Origin: Liolophura sinensis
Taxonomy: Eukaryota > Mollusca > Polyplacophora > Chitonida > Chitonidae
Direction of reading: 5' to 3'
NCBI RefSeq assembly: GCF_032854445.1
Contig: NC_088300.1
Span: 20,129,608-20,193,607 of the forward strand
Length of the DNA: 64,000 bases
Shown here one piece after another: positions 1-12,600 of this stretch. The notes beneath the pieces were generated by a model. The model worked only from the letters and a program-made list of their open reading frames with translations, was not told the DNA's origin and did no database searches. The first letter of the stretch is position 1, and each line of letters starts with the position of its first letter. The position numbers were made by a program, and so were the translations under genes.

Positions 1-2261
1 TCAGAAAATCACTTTGCTTTCGCTGTGATAACAGGCTGTCCAGAAACAATTTGACACGCTCGCTTGTGTGCAAGTATTTCAGAAAATGCGGCTTAGATAC
101 GAGGTGATGAGTGTTTGGTTTTCATTCATGGAATTCTTTGGTGTGTTAGATTGAGATGGTTCGAATAACGACTGCATGTCGTTGACAAATCCGATTTCTC
201 TCCACGTATTTTCATTCTGAACTCTCCAGTAACCATTGTCAAATTTAAATGACATTCTTAGCCATTAAACCTTGTATTCAAAAGATTATGAGTGCGGTGT
301 AAACTTATAATTATCTTCAAAGTGTAGCCTGGTTGTAGCAATTCATTGGTTTGATTAGCTAATATTATATTTCAGCCTTACCTGTCAAGAAGACCTCCAT
401 TAGCAGGCTTACACAAATAGCAAGGAAAATGGCGCTTTGATTGATTTTACCGCCAGTACCTGTATGTTGCCAGTCTTCTAATAATGATATAGACTATAAT
501 GATGAAGATGGCCAAGATGTGTTAATCAATCAGCTTTAGCTTATTGAAACCCCATAACAGTGACGTGTTACGCCATGCTGTCATTCTCAGGTTGCACTGT
601 ATATGGAAGATTTGTCTTTTGAGAGTAGGAGGATGCATTATAAATGGATAAAATGAATGATAAAATGGTGGCGAAAAATGGACAGAAGAGTAACAGGCTT
701 TTATTTGCTTGCCGGTTTGGGCTTGAAGTTAAACGGATTCTTATGTTTATGTTATTTAGTTTAACTAGATGTAAAGAACTTAGTCATATTAGTTTCCTAT
801 TAGTGCGGCCTCACTGAGGCATGATGAGACAGACATCAGTGATGACATCTTATCCAGCCAACCCACACCAGGCAGACTTCTCCGCGGGCATCTCATCTTC
901 AAGGAAGTGAACTCCTGTCAACCTGATACAAATAGAATAGTTAAATAGGTTAACTTCAAACAGGTTCCTGGAAGATAAATGCCCAAGAGGTCTCAAGGAT
1001 AAAAGAGTGTACTACATGTACATCTTTCCACGAAATCAATCAGCCAGGCATCGGTGCACTGCCTCCAGAAGCCTTGGTTAGGGTTAAATTGTGCCCTGTA
1101 ACACATGGTGGTCATTTAAAAGTCGACGGAAAGTCGTTGAAATAATAAGACTGTGTACTAGGGTAGGATTTATGTGTTGACACCTTGATAACGTCTTATC
1201 GGAAGTAACTGTTCTGATTCCGTGACCTGGCAGTTGTATCTGTGAATATAGATCTCAACGTGACGACTCCAGGTAATGCATATATTCTTTGACAACATCA
1301 TTATGAGGTCCTAATGTGCACAAAATATGGATGCTGTAGACAAATGCCCAGTAGGTCAGAACGGTTGGTAGAACCTTTGGTTCTCTATAGTTCCCTAATT
1401 ATCTTTTACCTTGGTAAGGTATATTGTGAGAAAATCGCAGGCAAACTACTTAGACCAATTAATTAATAACAGATTTCACTGCGCTACGACTGTGGGTTAA
1501 TACAGCGCCGAGTTGCCGTTATTAGTACGAATCAATCATCGGACTGCGAGGCAGATATTGGGATTAATTCTCTGCACTCCGATTAATTATGATTTTTACA
1601 GATTCTCAGTGTACGCACAGATGAAAGACACACAATATCTCAGTTAGTAGCAGTGGTTCTAAAGCTTAACATTTGTCTAGCTGGTTTTTGGTTTATGGCA
1701 AATGCAATTTGCGAATAATCCAAGTTAACACATGTTTAAGATACCACACGTTATAGGCCGTGATTTCGTTTGTTCAGCGATGAATGTTTCAGCTGCTCTG
1801 AAACGATATTAAAACTACATGCTATATATGCATGTATATTCATTAATGGTTTTTTATTTGAGGTAATTGCTACTTGCAAAAAGTGCTTAGACTTATTTTC
1901 AAACTTTGTGTGTCGGCATATGTACATCATCTGAAAGAAGGACAGTAATAAAACCCCAGCGGGAACTTAACAGTAAAGTCGCAACAAAATCGCACGTGCT
2001 TACTTTGAGCCAGGATGTGGTAACTTTTCATTCTCATTTAGCTAAAGCCGACCACCATGTTATACAACGCAATGGATTCCTGAATTTCTCAATTATTTAT
2101 CTTCGACCGTTATTTTTATTTTTATCATTTTCAAATATACTGTTTAAATATAAATCTTTTCGTTTCAGTTTTTATGTATTTATTTCGAAAACTGTCCTGT
2201 TTGCGCCTATCTTTATGCTAAAGATTGCTTTCATTGCTTTCAATCTTGCGGACTGGTAAAT
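1..2261. other. no gene recognised
   Basis: AT-rich unique-looking sequence. The 117-codon frame at 1906-2259 has no recognisable domain and is probably chance. Confidence 0.5.
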
Positions 2262-2545
2262 CCAGGATCAATCCTTGATCGAGTCACACCTAAGACTTTA
2301 AAAGAGGAAGTTGTAACTTTCTCGCTTAGCGTTCAGCATGAAGGGAATAGTGCAACGACTGGTTGACCCGTATCAGTATAATGGCTCGGGAGGGGGCGGC
2401 TTACTTGCCCACGAGCGGTGGAAATCCGTCCTGCTACAAGGAGGCACATTGCACGTACATGCACCTTAAGGATTCCTTCGTCGTCATATGACTGAAACAT
2501 TATTGAGTACGACGTTAAACCCCAAGCACTCACTCACTCATTCAA
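2262..2545 (+). mobile_element. SINE-family copy
   Basis: Runs from CCAGGATCAATCCTTGATC through AAAGAGGAAGTTGTAACTTT, GGTTGACCCGTATCAGTATA and CATATGACTGAAACATTATT to ACGACGTTAAACCCC and a CACTCACTCACTCA tail. About 80% like the copy at 27445-27770 by eye, lacking the ~45 bp around GTCGTTTCTGTGAAGC. The open frame on the minus strand is not a gene. Confidence 0.75.
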
Positions 2546-3904
2546 TCTTGCGCCGTATGATCTAATGGCAGCGAAAAACTAGATACGTTTAGCTGAACAA
2601 GCATAGACACTCTCTCATTTCCCACGAACATTTATAGACTGTTTGTTTCCTACAAACAAGTGTACATGTAGGTCACGTGTTTCGAAAATCATTTAATCGC
2701 ATTAATCAGGTGTGTCTATATACAGACGATTAATCATTTGCACACTCCTTAGAATAAGGCAGTTAATAAGATAAGCTGTCCAATAATTAATTTTTACATC
2801 GCACATCAAAGGATGAAAAGCAATGAAACACTCAAGGCTCAAAAACAGCCCGCATGTACTTGTTGCTCTGAGGATGATTTTTCTATTTGATGTACATTCT
2901 GAAGCTGCAAACGCTGATGTCCTATAAATACCCCTTTTGGAAGAACTGATGTTCAAAATGGCTCCGAACCCAAAACAAACAACCAAAAAAGTGTATCTAT
3001 CGGGCATAATGAAGGCACTCGGTTGCCAAGTTGTCTAAAGTGATAGACATGAAATAAATTCTTCTTGAAAAAACTGAGATTGCGTGTTTAACGTAATTTT
3101 AGTGTTAGCGGTGGCCTTACATGTACTTTAGAAGGCTTCTCAACTTTTCAAAGGCTCTGTGTGGTTTTCCGCATCGCTTTTAGTTTCGTAAAAAACGTTT
3201 TTTTTTTTTTTTTTTGATTTAAGGAATCGCTTGCTTTACAGTATGAAGCTCGTTGATGACACAAATATGTGTGGCAAAGTATATACATCTTATCATGAAC
3301 AACAAGTCGAGAAAGGACGGCCACTTTGGTAACAGCCCTGAACGTCAGGGTTGTATTTTAACTATTCAAGACAATGCTTTTACAGGACCATGCAGTATTT
3401 CCTTAGCAACGATGTATACCTATTAAATGAAAAAAAACCTTTTACTTAACGAAGCCTTGTATCGTCAGCTTTATGCACGAAGAGTAGTGAATGAAGGCAG
3501 AAATGCGTACACAATTCGTACACGATGTAGTGTACGATGTTTGTGTAGGATATTCAGAAGGGAGCTGTTTCTTCAAAGACTACATCATTAAAAACAATGA
3601 AACAAACAACATTGTTCGACGAAACCAAAACTTCGTCATTTAACGAAAAGGGTGTAATTGATCACTTGAGATGTAATCCATTAATATGGCTAAGACATTT
3701 ATGTTTTAGTCGGCGTTCTGTTTGTCTGCTGTCTATCTGAATGTCTATATCATTATCTCTGAGAAACTTTACAGAAAAGGCTTTACACGGATCAGGATGA
3801 AGTTTTGCGCACAGATTGACATTGGGCTAAGGACAAATCAATCAAATTTGACAGTTGATTGGGATTGGGGCAGGATCTAGACAGTTGTAAAACCATCCCT
3901 CCAG
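2546..3904. other. no gene recognised
   Basis: Nothing beyond a 17-18 nt T-run near 3200 and short chance frames. Confidence 0.5.
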
Positions 3905-4085
3905 TTCAATGACCACCACCTCCTTCAGTGGCCACCACTTCTTCCAGTTCCTCATGCAGTGGCCACCACTTCTTCCAGTTCCTCATGCAGTGGCCACCAC
4001 TTCTTCCAGTTCCTCATGCAGTGGCCACTACCTCTTTCAGTACTCACTACCTCTTTCAGTACTCACCACCTCTTCCAGTGGCCAT
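3905..4085 (+). repeat. 31-bp tandem repeat (CAGTGGCCACCACTTCTTCC)
   Basis: CAGTGGCCACCACTTCTTCC plus AGTTCCTCATG repeats at about 3927, 3958, 3989 and 4020, then decays into shorter CTCTTTCAGTACTCACCAC units. The two overlapping frames across it are repeat artefacts. Confidence 0.85.
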
Positions 4086-7000
4086 GACCTCTTCCTGTGA
4101 TCACGATCATACAAAGATTACTACCTCTTCCTGGCGCCACCAAATCCTCCGGTGGCCACTACATCCGCTAGCAGCCACCGGAAGCAACGACATGATATGG
4201 CAAGCCATGGGACAATGGAGCAAAGGGACTAAACGCTGTTGCGAAGATAAATAGCGATGGTGTCATCGGACATTATTGGCATGTGGTGAAGAACCACCTA
4301 TAACAACGGTAATGCATAAAGCGATCTTAACAATTCTAAAAGATAATCTACACGCCAGCAAGAAAATATGCGCCAAAAAACACTTGAGCATGACTGAAAT
4401 TGGCAATCTACCAACCAACCTTAGTTTGCACTGTACTCCAGTTTATCCCAACAGCCATTTTCAATCATTTTGAGATATAATTTAAATTATCTTTGAGAAC
4501 TATTTCGACCATAAACTGAGGTAAATTTTAAAGGCACACACATACAAAATGAAGTATACATCAGATGAAAGACCATTAAACGCTGTGCGGGAAAATAGTT
4601 AGAATTTATCTAACCAAGTAAAATGGCTTGAAAACATGAGATCGTATGGTGTAGTGATTTAAAGGGTATCAGCCATGCCACATTCATATTTTTGCTTGAA
4701 ATAGTTGAATAGTTGAATTGAATAAAATTGTGAATGCGACTATAGATCTATATATATATATATAAGCATTTTGAAGTATGAAATCTAGTAGTTTGTTTGT
4801 GTAATATGGTGAAATCCTAATGTGACGTCACTGGTAAGGCCACAATGGAATCCAATGTTTCAAATGCATTTCTTTTTACGTTGGCACATTTTTATAAAAT
4901 ATAGCAAACCATTTTCATGGACAGTATTTCATGGTCTTTTATCTGACACATACTTTACATTAACGGTTTTTAAAAAAACGTCTTTGCGACGACAACCTCA
5001 GAAGTCAAGGCAAAACAAATACATTTCTAACCTTGCGTTATCACGGTATCATTTGGGCCCCAATTCGCTTAAATTGTTTGACTATATGACTGGCTGGCGT
5101 TTAACCCAAGAGTATTTCATTTATAGCACGGTGGTCAGTTTCATCAGAGTATGTTAGCTACCCACGAAGGGCAAGTGGTTTACACCAGGGTCTCTGGCAT
5201 CAAACTTTCCACCTAGAGGTATTCTATCGATAGAAAGCAAGTTTTCCCGATTGAATTTCAATCAAGATTGCACAAACAGCTTTACCAGTGCAGTCCAACA
5301 TTTGTGGCCACATCCTTGTCCTCGGGTGAGAATTGCCCAGCGCATTTTCTTTTCGACAAACTCAGACAAGGATATACCAACTGTGAGGCCACACCCTTTC
5401 CCATCATGCACGAGAAATTTGAGCCAACAATAATGTGGGGAGGAGCACCGATATCAGGGTTGTTGTCATGGTTGTTCCACTGCAAAAATTAAGATGGATA
5501 TTCTAGCAAAGGTGTGAATCCATTAGTTTTTATTAATGTACGTCATTTTCGTAGTCTTTATCATTGTTTCTGTGTCAGCCTTAAGAGAATGGCTTGAGTG
5601 ACACGGGCGCTGATTAAGCTGAACTGTAGCAGATAAAGCATGTGAAGAAGAGACTCAGCAAGGGATTGTCGATGCCTTTATTGTAAGCCCAAAATAATTT
5701 CCTCCCTACACAATTAAGCTAAAACTTAACAGGAATCAACAACTATCCCGTAGATTACTGAGTACAACATGAGGCCATTTATAACAGATAATGATAGAGC
5801 AAACTGCGTTTATCAGTCAGGGAGAGCCGTGAAGGAACTTCTGAAGTCCACATGTAATTGCCCACGTGCCATCAAATAGATAACACTCAAGCCAAGACTG
5901 TTCCGTTTCAAATTAATTTCGTATATGACTTTATCTGTTCATTTCCTATTAAGTTTTTATGTTCCGAATGGGGGATTTTGTAAGATTTGACACATAATTG
6001 TTTTATGAATCGGGTTTTAAGGAATTTGTACCTTAACACTTTAAGCTCTTTAAGCGGAATACTTCAATAAAATATTAATTTACCAACTTGTGTTTGTTAA
6101 CACATTACCTAGGTAGGAAAGTACATAACAACTTTTGATGTGCCAAAGCTGTCATAAAGTACGTGCTATATTTGCTTAACGATTTTGGCTCTCAGGGCCT
6201 GTAACGAAGGGTACTATGATGAAGATACATGCCTGTGACCCCGGTACTCCCACACTTTCCATTTCAGATATCATTCTGACATTGACGGAACAACCCAGTG
6301 ATGAAAAAGTCGCTGTTGCTAGGGTTTCCTAAAGCCAAGATCGAGACATGAAGATACACCAACAAGATATAATTCAATAAAAGCGTTATATTATATGAAC
6401 ACTACAGAGATCTTATTTGAAGGTTGAGGTTAATATTTGAGAGCACAAAGGTAAGGTTTGGCTTTATAATGATTCAGGCTAAGTGAAGTTTTGGAAACTA
6501 GGATAGTAGGCCAAGACTAACAATGGATTGTCTAGTTTATAAAGGAACACGGAGAAATGAACGTAATCTGTTCCCATTATCTAGACGACTTCCACATTGA
6601 ACATTTCTGGTGACATCTAATAAATCTTGCTGACGAATCGAGTGGAATTTTTCAATAACGTCGAGACTTGCACCTTAAATTAAAGTCGTACAAACCCCAT
6701 AACAGGTTAAACTGGACACTGTTGTGTTATAAATAACTACTAAACGTCTGCTGGAGTAAAATTAATGTTGTGACAGGAACGCGTTAAGATGGACATGAGG
6801 AAAGCAACATTTACAGTCTACATAGAGTATATTTACTCAGTTCTGTGATTAAAGGCCTGTATTCAACCTCCGGCCGATGGGACGAGCAGGTCTGACAGTG
6901 GCAGGATGGATATTGCTTCATTTCTCTCACATAGAATCGATTATCTCAGGTCCATTGGTCCTGAAAACCCGCACTTCATCTCCTGACAACGTCGACGGGT

Positions 7001-9000
7001 GATACGGAGAGGAGAAGATCGTACGCTCTATTGTGTCCGAGGGCACAAAACACAGTCATTTACACTGTCCCAGGGAAAGTTTTGGTCAGGACGCACTAAA
7101 TGGCTTCTCACTAAGAAATATCAACATTCGCCTATTCCATCAATGTTTTGTTTAAATGATAAAGCTTTCAGTGAAATGGGATTGTGTTAGAATTACATAT
7201 GGAGAAGTTACAGATTCACAGTTACACATTCTGACCAAAAGTTTGAAATGTATAATGAATAATCTTTATCGCTAAATGTACAGTTTTCTTTTATTCTCTT
7301 TGTATTTATATCGATAGGATATACAAAGAAATTCGGCTGTTAATGTTGATGGCCAGTAGACTTTATTGACAGAACAGTAAAGAAATTATCTTAGGCCATC
7401 AGTTTAAAACATTACCATGTTTCCATTAAGGTATAATTGTGATATTTGAACACACTCAATTACTTTCGCGTTTCAAGCTTCAAAATTACACAACCATGTA
7501 TTAGTTTTGATTTAGGGTGAAAAAGACAATCAACGTAGCCATGAAACAATTTTTTTCTCCAATCCATCGTTTAGGCTATTGGGTTTTCTCCCATATCTGT
7601 CTACCTCCAGTGGCTACTTACGGGCTTGATGACGAGAAAACACTAATTTATTGCTAAGCTGGACAGATTGCCTGTAGGGTATTCCCCCAAAGTAGAGGTG
7701 CCAACTATATTGCCGCTAACAAAAACTATCGTCATCAGTAATGAATCAACATCAAGAGGCATTTTCTCAGGCTCCAAAAACACATCAGTATGACTTAAAT
7801 ATTGACGTCCCCTAGAAAAACGTAGTTTCATCTCGTCGATGGTTTGCCTAAACTGAACGTCAGAGATTAAATATTCAGCTCTTTTTTTCCCGCGGTGATT
7901 CGTGCCGAGAAAATATTCTCTAATCATTGTATTTGCAGTTTGAATCAATATTATAGAATGGCCACAGATCTGTTCATGACTTCGTTACACTTGGAGTGTT
8001 CATCACGCCAGCGTTATTCAGCCTCATTGAAGTGGGCAGATAGCCCAGGCAGGACACATTCTGAGTGCTATTCGTTTGATTGTTACCGTTATTTTACTTA
8101 TTTGTTGTATTGGAATTTTGGGTCGTATTTCTAAAACGACGATGGGGTTGACGAGTAGATTATACCGGACAGAGCCGGTTGGAAACTACTTGATAACTTC
8201 TTAATATAACGTCTCTGCAAAACAACAGTTGGAAGTTTGCATCGAGGGTGACGCCTTCAATCACAATCCCGCAAGGAACTCATTGCTATAACTTGTTTGT
8301 TTTAATATTGCTTTGGTAAAAAATTTAACAATATTATGATTTGTGGGCGTTATTCTTTCCTTGTTTCGGGGCACTACACAGGCCTACTTTTATGGTGCAT
8401 GTAACATATCACAACGTTATGGACAAGGCCTAGCGAATTATTACGTTCTTCAGATTAATATTGATTTACTGGTTTAAGTTGCGTTTAGCCTCCTCTTATT
8501 CTCTACTGTTACCTATCTCAGATCACATTTTATTGCTAACGAATTTTAGTACAGTGTACAGAGTATTCTGTTTGTCAGTTTATGTCAGCAAAGTGCGATT
8601 TCTGTGGAGCTCGCATTCAGGAATGGAGTCACAGGCTCAAGTACAGACGTTGAGTCTGGTGTTGTATAAAACAGTACGCATAAATCTCTCTCCAAATGTG
8701 CCTACCATTAAAGGTTTTCTTGACCTATACGTTTCTTCACATCATACACCTACTCCAGACACCGTCAGATCGATTGTCCTAAACGGGAAAGATTAAGCGG
8801 TCGCGGATTACGTCATTACTGATCACGTCTGTAAGCTAGAGTGGTGTAAAAGGCCATGACAGTTATATGATGCCCGTGTAAAACATTAGACAGAACCACG
8901 ACATATGTCGTGTGAGAACGTCTACCTTGTCATTTAAGTTAGCCAACAATAGATGTGTAGCTTCCTCAAGCACCGTCACGTAAATAGCTACACATTTAAG
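4086..9000. other. no gene recognised
   Basis: Short (TA)n at about 4750. Frames at 4822-5157, 5268-5492, 7643-7948 and 8461-8796 show no known motif or splice-supported structure. Confidence 0.5.
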
Positions 9001-9668
9001 ACGTGAGTGAAGTTCGACTGCGGTTCGCAGTTGGCGGGTAGCTATTCAACGGGAACAAGTCATTATTTCTATAAATTATATATTGGGCTATATCTCCACC
9101 AATACTGCACCTGCAGATATTATACATGGTACATTAAAGACTTAATGCAGGCTATCACGTGAGGCCAATAATTCCCGATTCTAACGCCAGGGGGGCTTCT
9201 GTGGATAGCTGTCTGGATCGCAGTCTGGCCCATATCTCCTTTAATACCGCACCTACAGACATCATACTTGGTACATTAATGACACTTAATGCAGGCTATC
9301 ACGTGATGCTAATAATTTCCGATTCTAACACCAAAATGCTATTTACAGAGGCGCCCCCTAGTTTTAGAATTGCATATCATGTTATCATCACATGATAATT
9401 TTGCATTTATTGTCATTAATGTAACAAGCATGATGTCTGTAGGTGCAGTATTAATGGAGATATGGGCCAGACTGCTCTTCACAGAAGCGCCACCTGGTGT
9501 TAGAAACGGGAATTATTGGCATCACGTGATAGCCCGCATTATATGCCATCAATGTACCAAGTATAATGTCTGTAGGTGCAGTATTCATAGAGTATCTATG
9601 GAATAATGACTTGCCCCCGTTGAATAGCTAACTGCAAAGTGCAAACAGCAGTCAAAGTTATTTCACGT
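9001..9668. mobile_element. fold-back element: long imperfect inverted repeat
   Basis: Left arm 9001-9283 and right arm 9412-9668 (reversed) align over their whole length: ACGTGA.., TAGCTATTCAACGGG, CAAGTCATTATT, ATACTGCACCT.CAGA, CTATCACGTGA.GCCAATAATTCCC, CTGGCCCATATCTCC, GGTACATTAATGAC. The ~130-bp centre carries a further partial copy of the unit (CTATCACGTGATGCTAATAA). No transposase inside. The arms are imperfect, so this is an old non-autonomous fold-back/MITE-like unit. Target duplication not clear. Confidence 0.75.
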
Positions 9669-12600
9669 AAATTTTGGACAAGAGCTCATCTGTAGGGCTG
9701 TTACAGGGATGATGTGAAAACGAGACGTGTACTACAAGTGTCTGTTTCACGATGATGTCGCTCACTGCGCCTGGCGTAATTTCCATTATACGACATATTG
9801 AGGAGATACGTCATCATGGTAAATGCGCTTGATACAGCGTTTTCTGTTATGTTGTTCTTGTCAATTCACAAGACTTCATGCATAATCATAAGGGAATATA
9901 ACAAGAGTGTCAATAAAAGTTTCCAAAGGACACTGTGTGTTTACAAATAGAGGCCAAGACGTAAGAATGCATTAAAAAGCTCCTATCATTTAGTTTTTGT
10001 TCTGTGAGAAAGTAGGAAGTCGTGATATGAATGATCCTCGCCCTTCCATAAGCCATGCAACAGGAATGATGCTACAAGAAAGGTCGCTCTGACTGACTGA
10101 TTGATAGTTGTTTAACACCACACTCAAGAACACTAAGGGAGGGCGGGGGGAGTACATCAGAATACTCGCCGTTAACCACCGAACTTTAGCAAGCTACTGA
10201 CGAACTTTCTCACCCGTGGATCTCATATGAAGACAAGTGATTTTAACGAATGCTAGAGGTTAGTTTTCTTATTGCTCTGAGTGTGGTTAATGTGGTCTTC
10301 GTTCTTAGAAGAAATCACCATTGTCAAGGTAAAGCAGTCATAACCGATTGGCTTTTAACGTCAAACGCCAAATGAAGAAATAGACCAATAGAAAGGCTTG
10401 GTGCTTGTATTTTGATTCATGATTTACACCATGCAGGTCAAAACACAATTTTAAAGAAACATCTTGTTTACATTTATCTTCATTGGTCTTTGTCCGGGAA
10501 AACAAAGACGGGTCGGGTTATGAATGGTATAGTTAGGCACTGAAGAGGGGAAAGTGAAGGTTATAATCCAGGCGTATAACACATGCATGGTTAAGAACGC
10601 GGGTTATACACGATATTGTTGTAAGCAGCCGTGTAATGGAGAAATCACTTTCATAAAACTTCGCGTATAGCGATTGCGTTCATCCGTAATGCCGACGTAA
10701 TATGCATTAATATGGTTATCGGAGACAGTGACTGGTGATAAGAGGTAACCAGAAACAGTTTAGTGGTTAAAACAGAAGTCGTGACATCGTGAGACTGTAG
10801 TTAAGCCATGCTTACAGTCCATTCTTACATGTGCCATTAGCAGATATGCTTGAAGTTAACGGTTTCTGGCTCAGTAACACAGCCTTTACCATGACAAGAG
10901 AGGAGAGGATGGGATGTTTACTATGTGGCCTTATGTCTAATAATGTTGGGAATACTAACGACACAGCCACTCCAGAGAGGTATGTCGACATTATAGCTGT
11001 TCCGGTGTTGGGAAGTTCAGAACCGATGTCCTGGATAAGTGTATCTATTAAATGAAATCTAGCAAAAAAGTCTCTTTGGACGTATTCGTTAAAAAGCCAC
11101 AGAAAACGTGATACCTTGGTAGACGTTTAGTCCAAATGATGGCACTATATAAAAACTGTAGAGGTATCTGGGTGCAGGGGTAAACTATACGCGATGTTTA
11201 GACCCCAACCTACCTTCAATTATCAAGACTAGAAGTTCGTTAGAAGAAAGGGAGAGGCCTGACAGTAAGTCGTATCTCCACGCCCACTGGGCGATATTAA
11301 ACCGGTGTTCGCAAGCCTTATGTGTGCCCATCCTACGCGGTAAACAGACGTTAATTGACAAAGGAGAGATATTATATTTACTTTTGACCGATGATTAAAT
11401 GCCTAGGACTGGGGTTTTCCTTCATTCCTAGAGAACCATTTGGCGGCCAAGAATTGATACTGCCACACGGGACTCAATGGGGATCGATAGACCCTTCCTC
11501 ATACATCCCCACAAAACTTCCTCCCCAGATCAAGAGCATTGTTTTCTTCCCGGCAACAGTCGACGAGAAGTGATAGTGTTCTCTCCGCATGTGCTAAACA
11601 TGATACAGATAAGGGATCCAAGGCGTTGGCAGACTATGATCACAAGGCAATTCACTGATATTTTTGTCTAAAATCACACTCAGCTGTTGCAATAAGTACA
11701 AGCTCATCTTTTTACGGTACAATATGTCTGTGTAAGGCCGATACCGAAATATTCATAATATGGGCTTACTACTGTACAGAAAATGTGACTTGGTATTAAT
11801 TGCAGATAGTTGCTCTCCTTGTTACTGGTGTAAAGGTGTTTAGAAAGATGACATGTTTAGACAGTAAGCACTTTTAGCTGTTCATATTCAGTAATGTGTT
11901 TATTATAGTAATAATGTGAAATGTTTGTATATTAATGTGGTGGATAGTTTCAATTAACACAAATAGTCTAGTAAACATGACTTTTTTGGTTACATGTTAA
12001 TATGACAAGCCGATAAGCATGATTTTCATACCGTTACACGTTACTGAACATAACCTTTGCACACTTCTGTTAAATGTAACAGGAATGTGTTTATAAACGA
12101 AGCACTTGTAGTTAGGATATCATGCAATAAGGATAAAGAAAGTGGAAATACAGTCAGACAGAGAGTGTGATGGTCGTTTGTCTGTATTTCAAAAGCCAAA
12201 CTGTAATATTTGATATGTTTGATCAAAAACATACAGATCGGCCTTGTACAGTATATTTAATGCTAAATGTAAAAATCGAATAATGGCCTCCTAAAAGTTT
12301 GCTAAACTAGAATATTTCTTTAACGTAGATTGAAATCAGCAACAATGCACAAGATCTAACATACCACAACGCAAACAGCCCGGTATAAGAAGAGTATGTT
12401 AAAACATAAGCTGTTAAAACTTGTGGCCATGTGTCAAGCTTTACTGCACAGACCTTACGATGAAGCCACAGGTACAATCATCAGGGGCAAGTTGTTGCAG
12501 TGTTACGCCGACCTCATTTACCGTGGTGATTTATGTCTAGACTGTGTCATTGTCACTGACGTTTTATTCACTTCATAAAATGAAATCCTATCAAACTGTG

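Noticed and set aside
7643-7948. 101-codon minus-strand frame
   Set aside because: Composition is protein-like, but no motif or exon context supports it.
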